Of a DNA stretch of 64,000 nt, positions 17,361 through 28,800 are shown one piece after another. Position numbers and translations under genes: made by a program. The DNA comes from Paramixta manurensis (GTDB lineage Bacteria > Pseudomonadota > Gammaproteobacteria > Enterobacterales > Enterobacteriaceae). The stretch is from positions 3,720,001 to 3,784,000 of the forward strand of contig NZ_CP054212.1 in NCBI RefSeq assembly GCF_013285385.1, written 5' to 3'. Position 1 is the first letter of the stretch, and the number at the start of each line of letters is the position of its first letter. The notes below the pieces were generated by a model. That model had not been told where the DNA came from. It saw only the letters and a list, made by a program, of their open reading frames with translations, and searched no databases.

Positions 17361-19192
17361 TATGACAACCGCGCCAGTAACCCGCTGCGACGCTGCGTGC
17401 GCGCTCTAACCGCACGGGCAAATACCGCGTCGTCGGCATACAGCGTTAAACGCTGGCGCGCGCGCGTGATAGCGGTGTAGACCAATTCTCGCGTTAACAC
17501 CGGTAAAAAGTGGTTCGGCAGCACCAGCGCCGTGTGCTCAAACTCCGAACCCTGCGATTTATGTACCGTCATCGCCCATGCGGTGTCATGCACCGGTAAG
17601 CGGCTAGGTTGTACCGCTTTGATACTGCCATCCGGCAGCGAAAAAAAGACTTTTATCTCTCCTTCACCATCAGGCATGGCAATACCAATATCGCCATTAA
17701 ATAACCCAAGCGCGCTATCATTACGGGCAATCATTACCGGGCGCCCGCTATACCACTTGGTCGGCCCCAGCGGGCGCTGAATCAGGTGGTGCCTTGCCAG
17801 CGCGCGCTCAATACTGCCATTTAACCCGGCGACGCCAAACGGCCCCTCACGTAATGCGCAGAGTAGTTGATAGCGATTAAAAGCATTGAGAACTTCACGC
17901 GGCGGCGCGCCCTCTTTAATCAGCCGGAGCCAGGTGCCGTAGCCTGCTACGCTATCATCCAGCAACTGCTGCCACGCATCGGCACTATTCAGCGAAACAC
18001 GTGAAATATCAGCAAACCCGGCGTTAAACGTCTGATTAACCCGCGCCACATCACCGGCATTGACCGCCAGCGCCAGTTGGCCGATGCCGGAGTGCTCATC
18101 GAAACGGTAACTTTTGCGTAGCAAACAGATACTATCGCGGACGTGGCTTACGCCTTCGCTATCGGTGCCCTCAACCCGGCAGCCGGTCAATTGCGACAGT
18201 TGTGCCGCCCACGCCACGCTATAACCGGCCTCCGCGCAGCGGCAAATATCGCCGAGCACCGCACCCGCTTCTACTGACGCCAATTGGTCACGGTCACCAA
18301 GGAAGATCACCCGCGCGTGAGCAGGTAGCGCTGAGATCAAATTCGCCATCATCGGCAAATCCACCATCGAGGCTTCATCCACCACCAAGACATCCAGATG
18401 CAACGGATTACCGGCATGATAGCGCATGCGCTGACTATTCGGCTGTGCGCCAAGCAAGCGGTGTAAGGTGGTTGCCTCTGCCGGAAATTTCGCCAGTTCA
18501 CCCTCTTCCAGCGCCAGCGCCCGGAGCGCTTTGCCTAACGACTCGGTTAAACGCGCTGCCGCCTTACCGGTGGGCGCCGCCAGTTGGATACGCAGCGGCG
18601 TTGGCGTCAGGCGAATCAACGCCGCCAGTAACTTCGCTACCGTGGTGGTTTTCCCGGTTCCGGGCCCGCCGGAGATCACTGAAACTTTGCGGCTAATCGC
18701 CACCGCTGCGGCAATTTTTTGCCAATCTTCCGGTTGTTGCCCGAATAAGGTATCCAGCACACTTCTGAGTGCCGGATAGTCATTGGTGGGCTCCCTCGCT
18801 GCCGTGCTGATGAAATCTGCAACGCGCCCCTCGCTATGCCACATACGATTGAGGTAAAGATTTCCCTGCGCCAACACCAGCGGCGTTGCCTGCGTGCCAT
18901 CGCTGACGGCATGACTACCCAACAATATTTGCGCCCAGGCCGTCGGCGCGCCCGCAGCCTGCCACAGAGCGGATGCCAATGCTGGCTGACGCCCGGCAAA
19001 AAGTTGCGCTTCGGTTAAGGCTTCCAGCGGCAGGCAAACATGCCCTTCGCCGGCTTCGGCGCTCAGCCAGGCGGCGGCCAGCATTAAGGCTGGCTGCGTC
19101 TCATCCGCCAGCATATGGGCGAATTGCAGATCGAGTGGCCGTATTAGCCGTTTGTCTACCGCTTCACGCAGCAGCCCACTCACACCGGTCAT
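17360..19192 (-). CDS. recD: Exodeoxyribonuclease V alpha subunit RecD
   Basis: 5'-3' helicase motor of RecBCD, which processes double-strand DNA ends for recombination. It has 610 residues (E. coli 608). Superfamily 1B motifs are visible: Walker A SGGPGTGKTTTVAKL near residue 170, Walker B LVVDEASMVDLPMM, motif III IFLGDRDQLASVEAG, and the C-terminal UvrD-like segment AMTVHKSQGSEFEHTALVLP with AITRARQRLTLYAD. Its ATG overlaps the recB stop by four bases (ATGA), so translation is probably coupled. Confidence 0.97.
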   Translation of the reverse strand: MTGVSGLLREAVDKRLIRPLDLQFAHMLADETQPALMLAAAWLSAEAGEGHVCLPLEALTEAQLFAGRQPALASALWQAAGAPTAWAQILLGSHAVSDGTQATPLVLAQGNLYLNRMWHSEGRVADFISTAAREPTNDYPALRSVLDTLFGQQPEDWQKIAAAVAISRKVSVISGGPGTGKTTTVAKLLAALIRLTPTPLRIQLAAPTGKAAARLTESLGKALRALALEEGELAKFPAEATTLHRLLGAQPNSQRMRYHAGNPLHLDVLVVDEASMVDLPMMANLISALPAHARVIFLGDRDQLASVEAGAVLGDICRCAEAGYSVAWAAQLSQLTGCRVEGTDSEGVSHVRDSICLLRKSYRFDEHSGIGQLALAVNAGDVARVNQTFNAGFADISRVSLNSADAWQQLLDDSVAGYGTWLRLIKEGAPPREVLNAFNRYQLLCALREGPFGVAGLNGSIERALARHHLIQRPLGPTKWYSGRPVMIARNDSALGLFNGDIGIAMPDGEGEIKVFFSLPDGSIKAVQPSRLPVHDTAWAMTVHKSQGSEFEHTALVLPNHFLPVLTRELVYTAITRARQRLTLYADDAVFARAVRARTQRRSGLLARLS

Positions 19193-22100
19193 GACACCTC
19201 TCCCTGGCCTGCGAACAACCTATCTAACGCCGTCACAAAGGCGACATCTGGCCGCGTGTAAAACACGCCATTTTGCCCTTCCCCTGGCTGTATGCCGCGC
19301 AGGAACAGATAAAATACGCCGCCAAAATGGCGCTCGTAATCGTAATCCGCCAGACGATGACCTAAATAGCGGTGTAGCGCCAGCGTGTACAGTTGGTATT
19401 GCAAATCATAGCGATGATCAACCATCGCCTGCGCCATGGCCTGTGGCGTGTAGGCCGCCGATTCGCCGCCAAGCCAATTGGATTTATAATCCAGCAGGTA
19501 ATATTTCCCTTGCCAGCAAAACACTAAATCAATAAAGCCTTTTAGCATCCCCTGAACTTGGTGGAAGTTAAGCGCCGGGGCTTGAGCGGAAAGCGAATCA
19601 AAATCACGCATTAACCGATCGAGAGACGGCGCGGTCAACATTTGGCTGAGCGGCAGATAAAACTCCAGTTCAGCTTTACACTGCGACGGCGTCAACTGAT
19701 TCAGACTGACGCCGTCATCATTCAATGGCGCGCTCAAAATCTGTTGTAGCCACGCCATCAATATCGGTTGCCACTCCAGACTGAACCCGGCCCGCTGTAA
19801 CTGTTCTGCCAGCCAGGTTTCATCAGGCGGCTGGGTAAAATCCAGGGTTTCAAACAAACTATGCAAAAAGGTACCTGGCGAAGCGCCACGCGGAAAGCTG
19901 TGGGGAGTGAGCATGGGCTCACTTACTGCCGCCGACTCGCCGACCGCATCCACATCAAATCGCGGTTGCATATCCACCAGGTTACCGGAACTGTGTTGCT
20001 GCAATCCCGAATAACTGGTGACACGCCAATCGTCATTCAAACGTCGCGATAGCACCGAACTACTCAGCCGGGAACCTGGCGCAGTTTGCGGTCGCCACGG
20101 CGCGCTATCCGGCTCACGGTTCGCCGCCAGCGCAATGGCTTCATTGGTCATCTCTGCCAGGGTTTGGGCCAGGTCGGCGGCGTTCATCGCCTCACCGCGT
20201 TGGATCAGAAACCCCAACGCACTCTTATGCAGATCGCTTTCGCCCTGTTTTTTGCGATTGCCTTTGACCAGCGGAGCAATACCGACGCTGCAGTGCCAAA
20301 CCGAACGGGTTAGCGCTACATAGAGCAGACGCAAATCCTCCGCTAAGCGTTCCTGTTCGGCCAGTTGACGACTCTCTTCATCGTCTTGCAAATCCAACAA
20401 CGCCTCATAGGTATCACGGTGGTGATAAATACCTTGCGACGCTTCGCGGAAGTTGGCGGCAAACGGCAGCCAGACCAGCGGATATTGCAGACCTTTCGAT
20501 TTATGGATGGTAACGATTTGAACCAGATGACGGTCGCTTTCCAGACGCAGTTGCTGATTTGCCGCCTGGTTATTCGGTTGTGCGATTTGCTGCGCCAGCC
20601 AACGCACCAGCGCATGTTCGCTATCAAGCTGCGCCGACGCCTCCTGTAATAGTTCACCCAAGTGCAGCACATCGGTCAAACGCCGTTCGCCGCTTTCAGA
20701 TGCCAGCAGATTTTCCGCAATATGCCGGTTCACCATTAAGTCACGCAGCATGGGTAACACGCCACGCTTTAGCCAGACCTGACGATAGCGGTCAAATTCA
20801 TCGACCAACCGATCCCACGAGGGTTCATGCTGGCTGAGCGCATCAATAGCGGCAGCATCCAGCCCCATAATACTGGTTGCCAATGCGCTGCGTAGCGCGC
20901 GCTCCTGTTCCGGCGCCAAAACCGCCTGTAACAGCCAGAGCAACTCACGCGCCTCGGGCGTGGTGAACACGCTGTCACGATTCGAAAGGTAAACCGACGG
21001 GATCGCTAACCCATTCAGCGCTTCGCGCATTACCGCCGCTTCTCCACGACTACGCACCAGTATCGTGATATCCGATGCGCGCACCGGACGGCGTTGCTGC
21101 TGGTTGCCAATCAGCGCCGTACCCTGCTGACCGGCACGCAGCCAGTCGCGGATTTCCCCCGCGCACTGCCTCGCCATCCATTGTTGGTACTCACTAACAC
21201 CAACGCCGTCGCCCGGCTGTAGCCACAGGCGCAGCGCAGGTTGTTGTTTGTCGTTGAGAGTAAAACTCAGCGAACTGTTCGGCGTGGCTGCCTGTACCGG
21301 CAGAAAGGGAATATCGCTAAACAGAAACGAATTATCCAGCCGGGAAAAAAGCTGATTAACGCTCGCCACCATCGCCGGAGAGGAACGCCAGTTTGTCTCC
21401 AGCGTGTAGTGTGCGCTAACTTCAGAACGCGCGCGCATATAGGTAAAAATATCCGCGCCGCGGAAAGCGTAAATGGCCTGTTTAGGGTCGCCAATCAGTA
21501 GCAGTGCGCAGCCTGGCTGGCGCAAATAGAGCGTGCTGAAAATGCGATACTGTTGAGGATCGGTATCCTGGAACTCATCAATCAGTGCCGCCGGATAGCG
21601 TTGCCGAATAGCGGCGGCCAGCGCCACACCGCCCGGCTGATGCAGCGCTTCATCCAGCCGGCTGAGTAAATCATCAAACCCCAGTTGCGCGCGTAACTGT
21701 TTTTCCTTGCGCGTAGCGAAACGAATTTCCGCCAGCGCACGGGCAATCACCAAATCGCGCAGCGTAAGCGGCTCCGCCAGAAAGTGCTCAATCACCTCAA
21801 AGAGCGGATGCTCAGGTGCGGCGCCTTTTTTGGTTTTCTCCCGCAAGATGCTTTGCGTAAACCGCTCCAGCTCTTTCGGCACGCTGTAATCATCGGTTTC
21901 TTGCTGCGCCCAGAGGGTTATTTTCTCCAGCCAGGTTGGCAGATGTTTTTTGCTGTAACTGCGTTTATCAACGTCGCTGCCGTCAATAATGCTGTATACA
22001 TCCTGCGCAGCGCCCAGCCAGGCCGCTTTGAGTTGCTCAATACGCGCCAGCAGTTTTTCATGGCGCTGTTCAATGGTTTCATCACTCGGGGGAGGATATT

Positions 22101-22737
22101 TTAGCGTCGGTGACTCACCTTGCAGCCACGGCGAAAGCGTAGTGAGTAATTGCTCAGGCCCGCTCCACTGTTCCGCGATAACCCGCGCAACCGTTAACGG
22201 TAACGGATAACAGTGACGCCGCCAAAAATCAGCCGCCGCCTGACGCCGTAGCGCGTACTCATCCTCAATCAATTGCTGTTCAAACAGCATGCCAGATTCA
22301 AATGCATTTAGATTGAGCATGCGCTGGCAAAAACCATGAATGGTAAAAATAGCGGCTTCATCCATTTGCCGTTCGGCCGCCAGTAACAGTGAAGCGGCCT
22401 GAGGCAAATCATCAATGTCATTCAGCAGCGCAGCAAGCATGACGTTGTTACTGCCGCCACGTACACAAGCCAGCCGCAAGTCATGAATATTCTGACGAAT
22501 ACGCCCACGTAACTCTGCGGTGGCGGCTTCGGTAAAGGTCACCACCAGAATCTCTTCGACCGACAGCGGGCGAGAAAACGCGTGCGGCCCGCCAAGGCCG
22601 AGCAGTAGCCGTAGGTACAGCAAGCCGATGGTAAATGTTTTTCCGGTACCGGCTGACGCCTCAATCAACCGGTCGCCAAACAACGGCAAGGTAAGCGGAT
22701 CAAGGCGCTGCGCGCCAGGATTACTTATCGTTGCCAT
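19189..22737 (-). CDS. recB: Exodeoxyribonuclease V beta subunit RecB
   Basis: 3'-5' helicase and sole nuclease of RecBCD, loader of RecA after Chi recognition. The 1182-residue protein begins with Walker A EASAGTGKTFTIGLL, has Walker B LIDEFQDTDPQQYRIF, the late helicase motifs IVTIHKSKGLQYPLVWLP and LLYVALTRSVWHC, and a C-terminal RecB nuclease domain with GFIDLVFCWQGKYYLLDYKS (the Asp-Asp-Lys active site) and QYQLYTLALHRYLG. Its ATG lies inside the 3' end of ptrA (17-base overlap) and it is followed by recD in an ATGA overlap. Confidence 0.97.
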   Translation of the reverse strand: MATISNPGAQRLDPLTLPLFGDRLIEASAGTGKTFTIGLLYLRLLLGLGGPHAFSRPLSVEEILVVTFTEAATAELRGRIRQNIHDLRLACVRGGSNNVMLAALLNDIDDLPQAASLLLAAERQMDEAAIFTIHGFCQRMLNLNAFESGMLFEQQLIEDEYALRRQAAADFWRRHCYPLPLTVARVIAEQWSGPEQLLTTLSPWLQGESPTLKYPPPSDETIEQRHEKLLARIEQLKAAWLGAAQDVYSIIDGSDVDKRSYSKKHLPTWLEKITLWAQQETDDYSVPKELERFTQSILREKTKKGAAPEHPLFEVIEHFLAEPLTLRDLVIARALAEIRFATRKEKQLRAQLGFDDLLSRLDEALHQPGGVALAAAIRQRYPAALIDEFQDTDPQQYRIFSTLYLRQPGCALLLIGDPKQAIYAFRGADIFTYMRARSEVSAHYTLETNWRSSPAMVASVNQLFSRLDNSFLFSDIPFLPVQAATPNSSLSFTLNDKQQPALRLWLQPGDGVGVSEYQQWMARQCAGEIRDWLRAGQQGTALIGNQQQRRPVRASDITILVRSRGEAAVMREALNGLAIPSVYLSNRDSVFTTPEARELLWLLQAVLAPEQERALRSALATSIMGLDAAAIDALSQHEPSWDRLVDEFDRYRQVWLKRGVLPMLRDLMVNRHIAENLLASESGERRLTDVLHLGELLQEASAQLDSEHALVRWLAQQIAQPNNQAANQQLRLESDRHLVQIVTIHKSKGLQYPLVWLPFAANFREASQGIYHHRDTYEALLDLQDDEESRQLAEQERLAEDLRLLYVALTRSVWHCSVGIAPLVKGNRKKQGESDLHKSALGFLIQRGEAMNAADLAQTLAEMTNEAIALAANREPDSAPWRPQTAPGSRLSSSVLSRRLNDDWRVTSYSGLQQHSSGNLVDMQPRFDVDAVGESAAVSEPMLTPHSFPRGASPGTFLHSLFETLDFTQPPDETWLAEQLQRAGFSLEWQPILMAWLQQILSAPLNDDGVSLNQLTPSQCKAELEFYLPLSQMLTAPSLDRLMRDFDSLSAQAPALNFHQVQGMLKGFIDLVFCWQGKYYLLDYKSNWLGGESAAYTPQAMAQAMVDHRYDLQYQLYTLALHRYLGHRLADYDYERHFGGVFYLFLRGIQPGEGQNGVFYTRPDVAFVTALDRLFAGQGEVS

Positions 22738-25615
22738 TTTTTACCGGCAAAGAGCGTTGTAAAGAAGAGATGTTTTTCCATGTTTTCCACCCTTTAAGCG
22801 GCGCATAATCCGCTTTGCCATGATGGCTACCGGAGATTTGCGACACCAGGGCCAAGCCTTGTTGCGACATAACCGCCTGATGGAAGAAATTCGCCAGGCT
22901 TTCCGGCGTTAACTGTTGCACTTGTGCGATGACCTTTTCACGCGTATCAAACTGATAATTCTCCCGATCAAAGTCCTTACCAAAGCGGCTCGCCTCATCA
23001 TCGAGGGTTTGTGGACGCTGTTTGAGCTCATTGATCAGCGCCTGCTGATACTGCGCGAAATCTTCGCGGCTCATCGCTCGCAGACGTTTTTCCGCCGTGG
23101 GGTAAAACGCCTGGTAGCGGGTTAACAGGTAAGCAGGCTGTTTACTGTTGCTTTGTAGCAGGAAACCAATCCCCCACTGCCGCCCTACCGACATCTGGAA
23201 AGCAAACACCGCATAGCCCAATTGTTCTTCGGTTCTGAGTTGATTATAAAACCATGGTTGAATAATTTGGCTCAGCATCGCGCTGTTAGCAATACCGGCA
23301 TATTCACTGTAGCCAGTTGGAATATACACCGCCGCCAGCGCTGAATCGGTACTGCTGCCTGCCTTCGCGATATTGGCTTTCTGCGATTTTTCAATGGAGA
23401 CATACTGACTGTGCCACCAGTTATCACCGCTGCAATTGAGTTGCTTTTTCACCTCGCGCGCCAGCGCCACCACGTTATCCGGCGCCATATTGCCCACCAC
23501 CATTAACTCTGGCGTAGCCTGTTGCAGCAGCATCTTGCGGTAATCATTCAGTTCCTTCAGGGTAATGGATGGCAGCAAGTTACGCCGTGCCTTACGTTCG
23601 GTATACGGCAGTTGCGAAAGCATCTGTACCGGTTGGATCGCCAACTCAAACGCTTTCCCTTTCTCGGCGGAATCAAGCTGTTCTAAATACCAGGATTTTG
23701 CCTGCGCAAGCTGCGCATCGGTCGGCGTGAAATTCGCGTATCCTTGTAGCAGCGACGTTAACAGCTTAGGCAAACGTTGCGTAAAACCGCTGGCGTTGAT
23801 CGTGACCCCATCATCTTCACTGCTGGAAAAGCTAATACCGCCCACCGAGGCTTGCGAATTAAGCTCATCGAGCGCCACGCCTGCCAGATAATCATTCAGC
23901 GCAAACAGTACTTGGTTACGCGCGGTGCTCATGGCCGCTTTATTACGCAGCGCCAGCGTAATGTTTGCTTTCGGATCGTCGGCATAGTATTGGCTGGGCA
24001 TATAGAATACCCGCAGCCCTTGCTCGTTGACCAACTCTTGCGGATGCGTATATTTTTTGCCATCGGATGGGATCAGACTAAAGTCATCCGGAATGTAGGG
24101 GTTCAACAACGGCCAAGCCAGTTTGATCTCCGCTGCCTGCTTATGCCACGCCGCAAAGCGATCTGGTTTGATGCGATCAACCTGATAGGCCGCATTAACA
24201 AAGTAGGCTTCTTTGTTGTGCGGTTCATTGGGGCTGATATACCAAATGCGTGCGTTTTCCGGCGTCATACCATCAAGCCGTGCCTGAATTGCCGCCGGGT
24301 CATAACGGTCGGCGAGGTAGGGAGCATCCAGCGTATGTTCAACCGGCACCCGCAGCATGGTATCCGCCAACCACTCGATATAATCCATATCACGCGTAAT
24401 CGACGGATAGCGATAGTCCAGATCGAGTACATGGGAAACTTCATCAAAATAGCGCTTATCAATGCCGCCTTTGCGCAGCATATCAATGTAGCTAAATACT
24501 GCCGCGACCACCCGATCGCGCTGCGCTAAACCTTTATCGGTCAGCGAAACGGAGACGGCAAATACCCCACCGTTGCGATCGATCATCGGATCGGCACCCG
24601 CATTAATGGAATCTGCCAACCCCTGGCTCTGTAACCAATCAGAAAGAGTATTTTTACTGCGATTACCGATCAAATAACCAATTAGCGTATCGGTTTTACT
24701 GCGAAACTTATCGCTGTTGTTATCAATACGAAACTCAATTTTAATCTGCTTACGCGGTTGTGCCGGGATGTAATGGATAATGATGCCTTTCTGCTTCGCG
24801 GTAACCACCGGCTGCGTAATAGCAGGCACCGTCGCATCATGGTTTTTTACCCGGCCAAAGGTATCGGCGGCGATTTTCGCCATCTCAGGCAACGGCTTGT
24901 TGCTGTAAATAACCGCTTTCATCAGGTTGGCGGAGTAATGCTGCTGATAAAATTGCTTCAGCGCATCATGCAGCTTACTGCCCGGTTTATCGCGTAACGT
25001 ATCCAGATTACCGCCGGAGAAGCGAGCGCTGGGATGGGCAGGGTTCAGCGTCTCCGCGCCAACCTGCGCCATGCGCAAACCATCACGGGAACGCGCCATC
25101 GTTAGCTCGGCATTTACCGCATGCCGCTCGCGATCGGCATTCACCGGGTCAAGCAATGGCTCAGCGATGGCATCCGCCAGCCGGTCCACCGCCGGTTCCA
25201 GCGCGTCATTCTCCACTTCAAGGTAAAACGCCGTGCGGTAGGAAGCGGTGCTGGCATTATGGCTGCCGCCATGCTTTTTGAGGAATTCGGCCAAATTATC
25301 CGGCTGTGGGTAACGTACCGATCCCATCAGCGACATATGCTCCAAATAGTGCGCCAGGCCCAGTTGTGAATTAGGATCATCCAGCGAACCGATAGGAAGC
25401 GTAATCGCGGCGAGGGATTTCGGCGCAACCTGATCGGAGACCAGTAACACTGTCATGCCGTTATCCAACCGGATCGCCTGATACTGACGAGGATCTTTTT
25501 CGCTTTTATTAATGGTCTCTTTAATCGGCTGCCAGCCCATATCGGCTAAGGCTAACGTATTAAAAAAACCGGTAAAAATAACCAGACCTGCTACCCAGAG
25601 AGCGTATTTACGCAT
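22721..25615 (-). CDS. ptrA: Protease III, pitrilysin
   Basis: Periplasmic zinc metalloprotease of the insulysin family that degrades small polypeptides. The 964-residue precursor has a cleavable signal peptide (MRKYALWVAGLVIFTGFFNTLALA). The inverted zinc motif HYLEH is seen in LAHYLEHMSLMGS, with the distal glutamate in VNAELTMARSR. Three further non-catalytic repeat domains fill the rest. Its length matches E. coli PtrA (962). GAGGGG precedes the ATG. It sits between recC and recB, as in E. coli, and overlaps recB. Confidence 0.96.
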   Translation of the reverse strand: MRKYALWVAGLVIFTGFFNTLALADMGWQPIKETINKSEKDPRQYQAIRLDNGMTVLLVSDQVAPKSLAAITLPIGSLDDPNSQLGLAHYLEHMSLMGSVRYPQPDNLAEFLKKHGGSHNASTASYRTAFYLEVENDALEPAVDRLADAIAEPLLDPVNADRERHAVNAELTMARSRDGLRMAQVGAETLNPAHPSARFSGGNLDTLRDKPGSKLHDALKQFYQQHYSANLMKAVIYSNKPLPEMAKIAADTFGRVKNHDATVPAITQPVVTAKQKGIIIHYIPAQPRKQIKIEFRIDNNSDKFRSKTDTLIGYLIGNRSKNTLSDWLQSQGLADSINAGADPMIDRNGGVFAVSVSLTDKGLAQRDRVVAAVFSYIDMLRKGGIDKRYFDEVSHVLDLDYRYPSITRDMDYIEWLADTMLRVPVEHTLDAPYLADRYDPAAIQARLDGMTPENARIWYISPNEPHNKEAYFVNAAYQVDRIKPDRFAAWHKQAAEIKLAWPLLNPYIPDDFSLIPSDGKKYTHPQELVNEQGLRVFYMPSQYYADDPKANITLALRNKAAMSTARNQVLFALNDYLAGVALDELNSQASVGGISFSSSEDDGVTINASGFTQRLPKLLTSLLQGYANFTPTDAQLAQAKSWYLEQLDSAEKGKAFELAIQPVQMLSQLPYTERKARRNLLPSITLKELNDYRKMLLQQATPELMVVGNMAPDNVVALAREVKKQLNCSGDNWWHSQYVSIEKSQKANIAKAGSSTDSALAAVYIPTGYSEYAGIANSAMLSQIIQPWFYNQLRTEEQLGYAVFAFQMSVGRQWGIGFLLQSNSKQPAYLLTRYQAFYPTAEKRLRAMSREDFAQYQQALINELKQRPQTLDDEASRFGKDFDRENYQFDTREKVIAQVQQLTPESLANFFHQAVMSQQGLALVSQISGSHHGKADYAPLKGWKTWKNISSLQRSLPVKNGNDK

Positions 25616-25700
25616 TCAAACCCCTCAACTCTTTCCCCTTATCTTCACGCAACGCGTTAAACGCGGGCGGAGTAAGTACAACAAATAATCAAAGATGTTC

Positions 25701-25823
25701 TATACCCGTCATACTTCAAGCTGCATCTGCATTAGCGACGTTCGTTCACCCAAATCACTGCCCTAACAGCTCATCGGTATTCCCTCTGTTGCCGCCTTCC
25801 TGCAACTCGAATTATTGAGGGTA
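25701..25823. repeat. Intergenic MITE-like repeat element
   Basis: A 123-bp element with short terminal inverted repeats (TATACCC at the left, GGGTA at the right) and longer imperfect inverted ends (ACTTCAAGCTGCA against TGCAACTCGAATTATT). It resembles a palindromic interspersed repeat family that I recall from Serratia, Yersinia and Pectobacterium genomes. It occupies the ptrA-recC gap and contains no ORF. No second copy lies in this window, so mobility is inferred only from resemblance. Confidence 0.7.
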
Positions 25824-25882
25824 AAAAAAATCACACTACAGGATGCGACAGGCACTGTCCGGCACTGTTTTTTAATTTATCG

Positions 25883-28800
25883 CTATTCATCACTTTTCTC
25901 TGCCGCGCAATTAAAACGCAATAGCGGCAATAACCACTTTTCGGCCTCATAGATAATCTCGGTGACCCGTTCTTCATCCAGCGTACGGAATAAACGTTGC
26001 AACCAGGGATCGCTCCCTTCGCCTTCTAGCTGGTAATTTCCCTGCCATGCACTTAACAACTTTCCGCGCGCAGTAATTTGCGTGGCCTCATCCCACTGCA
26101 ATTGGTCGCTTTGGCGATCATAGCTGGCCGCAAGCCATGCGCCGCCGCTTTTTGCTAATAATAATAACGGCGTACGCATCCCCTGTTGATAACCGGCGAT
26201 AAACTCAGCCAGTTGCGCCAACGCCTCATCACGGTTGATGGCGGCAAAACACCATTGGCTCTCTTTGCGCCCCAACATGCGACTGTGGCCTTTGCCGCCC
26301 ATCGCGCAATAGAGTAGATGTTCCAGCCACAACGTTAGACCATCAGTAAAATTAAGCACGCCGGGGCGCCAACGTAATAACCCTTCCGTTTGCACCTGCG
26401 GCAGCCAACCGCTGAGATGAACGCCCCCCACTTGCAGCGAAACTTCAAGGTTATCGCTCTCACCACGGTATTCACGCACGCGTAGCGCCAATGCCGACAT
26501 TTCCTCTTCTTGCTGTTGCCAAAAAAGCTCGCCAAAAGCACCGTAAGGTAATGCACCCGCCGACCGGTAAAACTGAAACAGCCGTTCCGTTGTCTCACCA
26601 TTGATCAGCGCATTTAACAAACGCGTATTCACCTGATAGCGATCCAGCGCATCCAGCACAAAAGGCTCTGCGTCAGGCAACTCCATGTCTTCAAGCGTAA
26701 AGGCCACGCCCAGCCGCAAGGTAAAAAACGCCCGCACCGGATGGCGCCAGAAACCGATCAACCGTTCAACGTTCAACTCGGTCATCTCAAGCGGCGGCAA
26801 CGCCTGCATAAAAGGCGGATGTGGCTGCCCTTCCGCGCGGGCGGCGGGTAACCATTCCGCAGCAAAACTGCGGAACTCGCTCTCATCACTAAAATTATCG
26901 GCATCAAACGGCATGCGCGAATGCTGATGATGTAAGTGCGCAAGCACATGCTGCGCGCTGCTATCGACGTCTTGCGCTTCATCGCCCGGCAAACAAAAAC
27001 TTTGCCCGATATACTCCACTAATTCACTGACCAGCACCGACGGATAACGTTCCGTATTATCCTGGATTGAGCGCCCAATATAGCTAATATACAGTTGCTG
27101 TTGCGCGGAGATGATCGCCTCCAAAAACAAGTAACGGTCATCATCGCGGCGGCTGCGATCGCCCTTTTTCGGTTTCTGGCTCATCAAGTCAAACCCCAGC
27201 GGCGGTAAGGTGCGCGGATAGACCCCGTCATTCATCCCCAGCAGGCATACCACTTTAAAGGGGATTGAACGCATCGGCATCAGCGTACAGAAATTGACCG
27301 GGCCGGCAAGAAAGCGCTGACTAATCCGTTGCTGGTCAAGCCTTGAGGCCAACTCATCGCGCAACAGAGTGATGGGCACCGTTTGGTGATAGGCCGCTTC
27401 CATACCGTAGCTAATCACCTGTTGCCACTGCTCTTCAATCAGCGCCAGCGCGGCTTCGGTATCGGCATCCGCGCTAAAAAAGGCCTCCAACAGCGAACGG
27501 CAAAGCGGCAACCACGCTTCCAGCGTGCGCGGTTGCGCCAGCGTGTGCCGCCATTGATTAAGCTGCATCAGTAATTCCGCCAGATTGCCCGCCAGTTCGG
27601 CAATCAACCCGCTGGATTCGTCATAGGGCAAAATGCCTTGCCAGTCGCCGCTCTCGCTCTCCATTGCATAGCCAAGCAGCATGCGTGTAATACCAAAATG
27701 CCAGGTATGTTGCCCGGTTGCCGGTAGCGCCAACGCCCGCACCGCCTCATCATCCAGCCCCCAGCGAATACCGGCTTCACTGACCCAATGACGTAAACGA
27801 CGCAGCCCTTCCTCATCTATCGCAAAACGCGCGGCAACGGCCGGGACCTCCAGCAGTGCTAGTATCTCCTCACTGGCGAAACGACTGTCTGGCAGGCTTA
27901 ACAAATTAATAAAGGCCAGTAAGGCAGGATGCGCATGGCTGGCGCGCCGATCGGAAATCGCAAACGGCAGGTAACGCTCGGCAGGAGCATTGCCAAACAC
28001 CGCCTGAATAAACGGCGTATAGGCATCAATATCGGCCACCATCACGATGATATCTCGCGCCGTGAGTTGCGGATCGGCCTCCATCATGGCCAGCAAACGA
28101 TCCTGTAACACTTCGACCTCACGCTGTGGGCTATGGCACACATGCACAGAGATTGAACGGTCTTGCGGGTCGAGAAGACGCTTTGTCCGGCTACTGGAGA
28201 GCGTTTCCGCCGTCAGGCCAATAACCGCGTTATCCTCTAACTCCAGCAGGTCATGCTGCACGCTGTGTAGCAGGTTATCCGCCGGGATCTCGACAAAAGC
28301 ATCAATTTCGCGCGCTTCCATTTGCGCCAATAGCCAGAGATTATCCCGCCCCAGTTTGCCCCATGATGCCAATAGTGGGTTGGTCAGTTGCTGTTCGCCG
28401 TCGGCATTAAACAGTGATGGCGCCTGCGCGGGCTCACGAAACAATGCACTTTCACCCGCCGATTGATGATGCTGGCGACGGCGGCTTTGCAGCTTCGCGA
28501 GAAACGCATAATCCTGAATGTCTCCCCAGTAATGGCGGCAAGGATTAGTAAACAGAAGATGAATATCAATATGTTTACCCAGCGCCTGAAGAGCCTGTAA
28601 ATAAACCGGCGGTAGTGCGGAAATACCGCAAATAAATACCCGGTCAGGCAACCCTGGCGGGCGTTGCGTAGCGGAATCCAGCCGTTGAATAAAACGCGAA
28701 TACAGATTGGCGCGATGCCATTGCGGTTGGTCAAGCTGGCGGGTGTAGTCAACCAACGCCGCCCAGAGAGGTGCCTGCCATTGCTGCGCGTCGCCAATAT

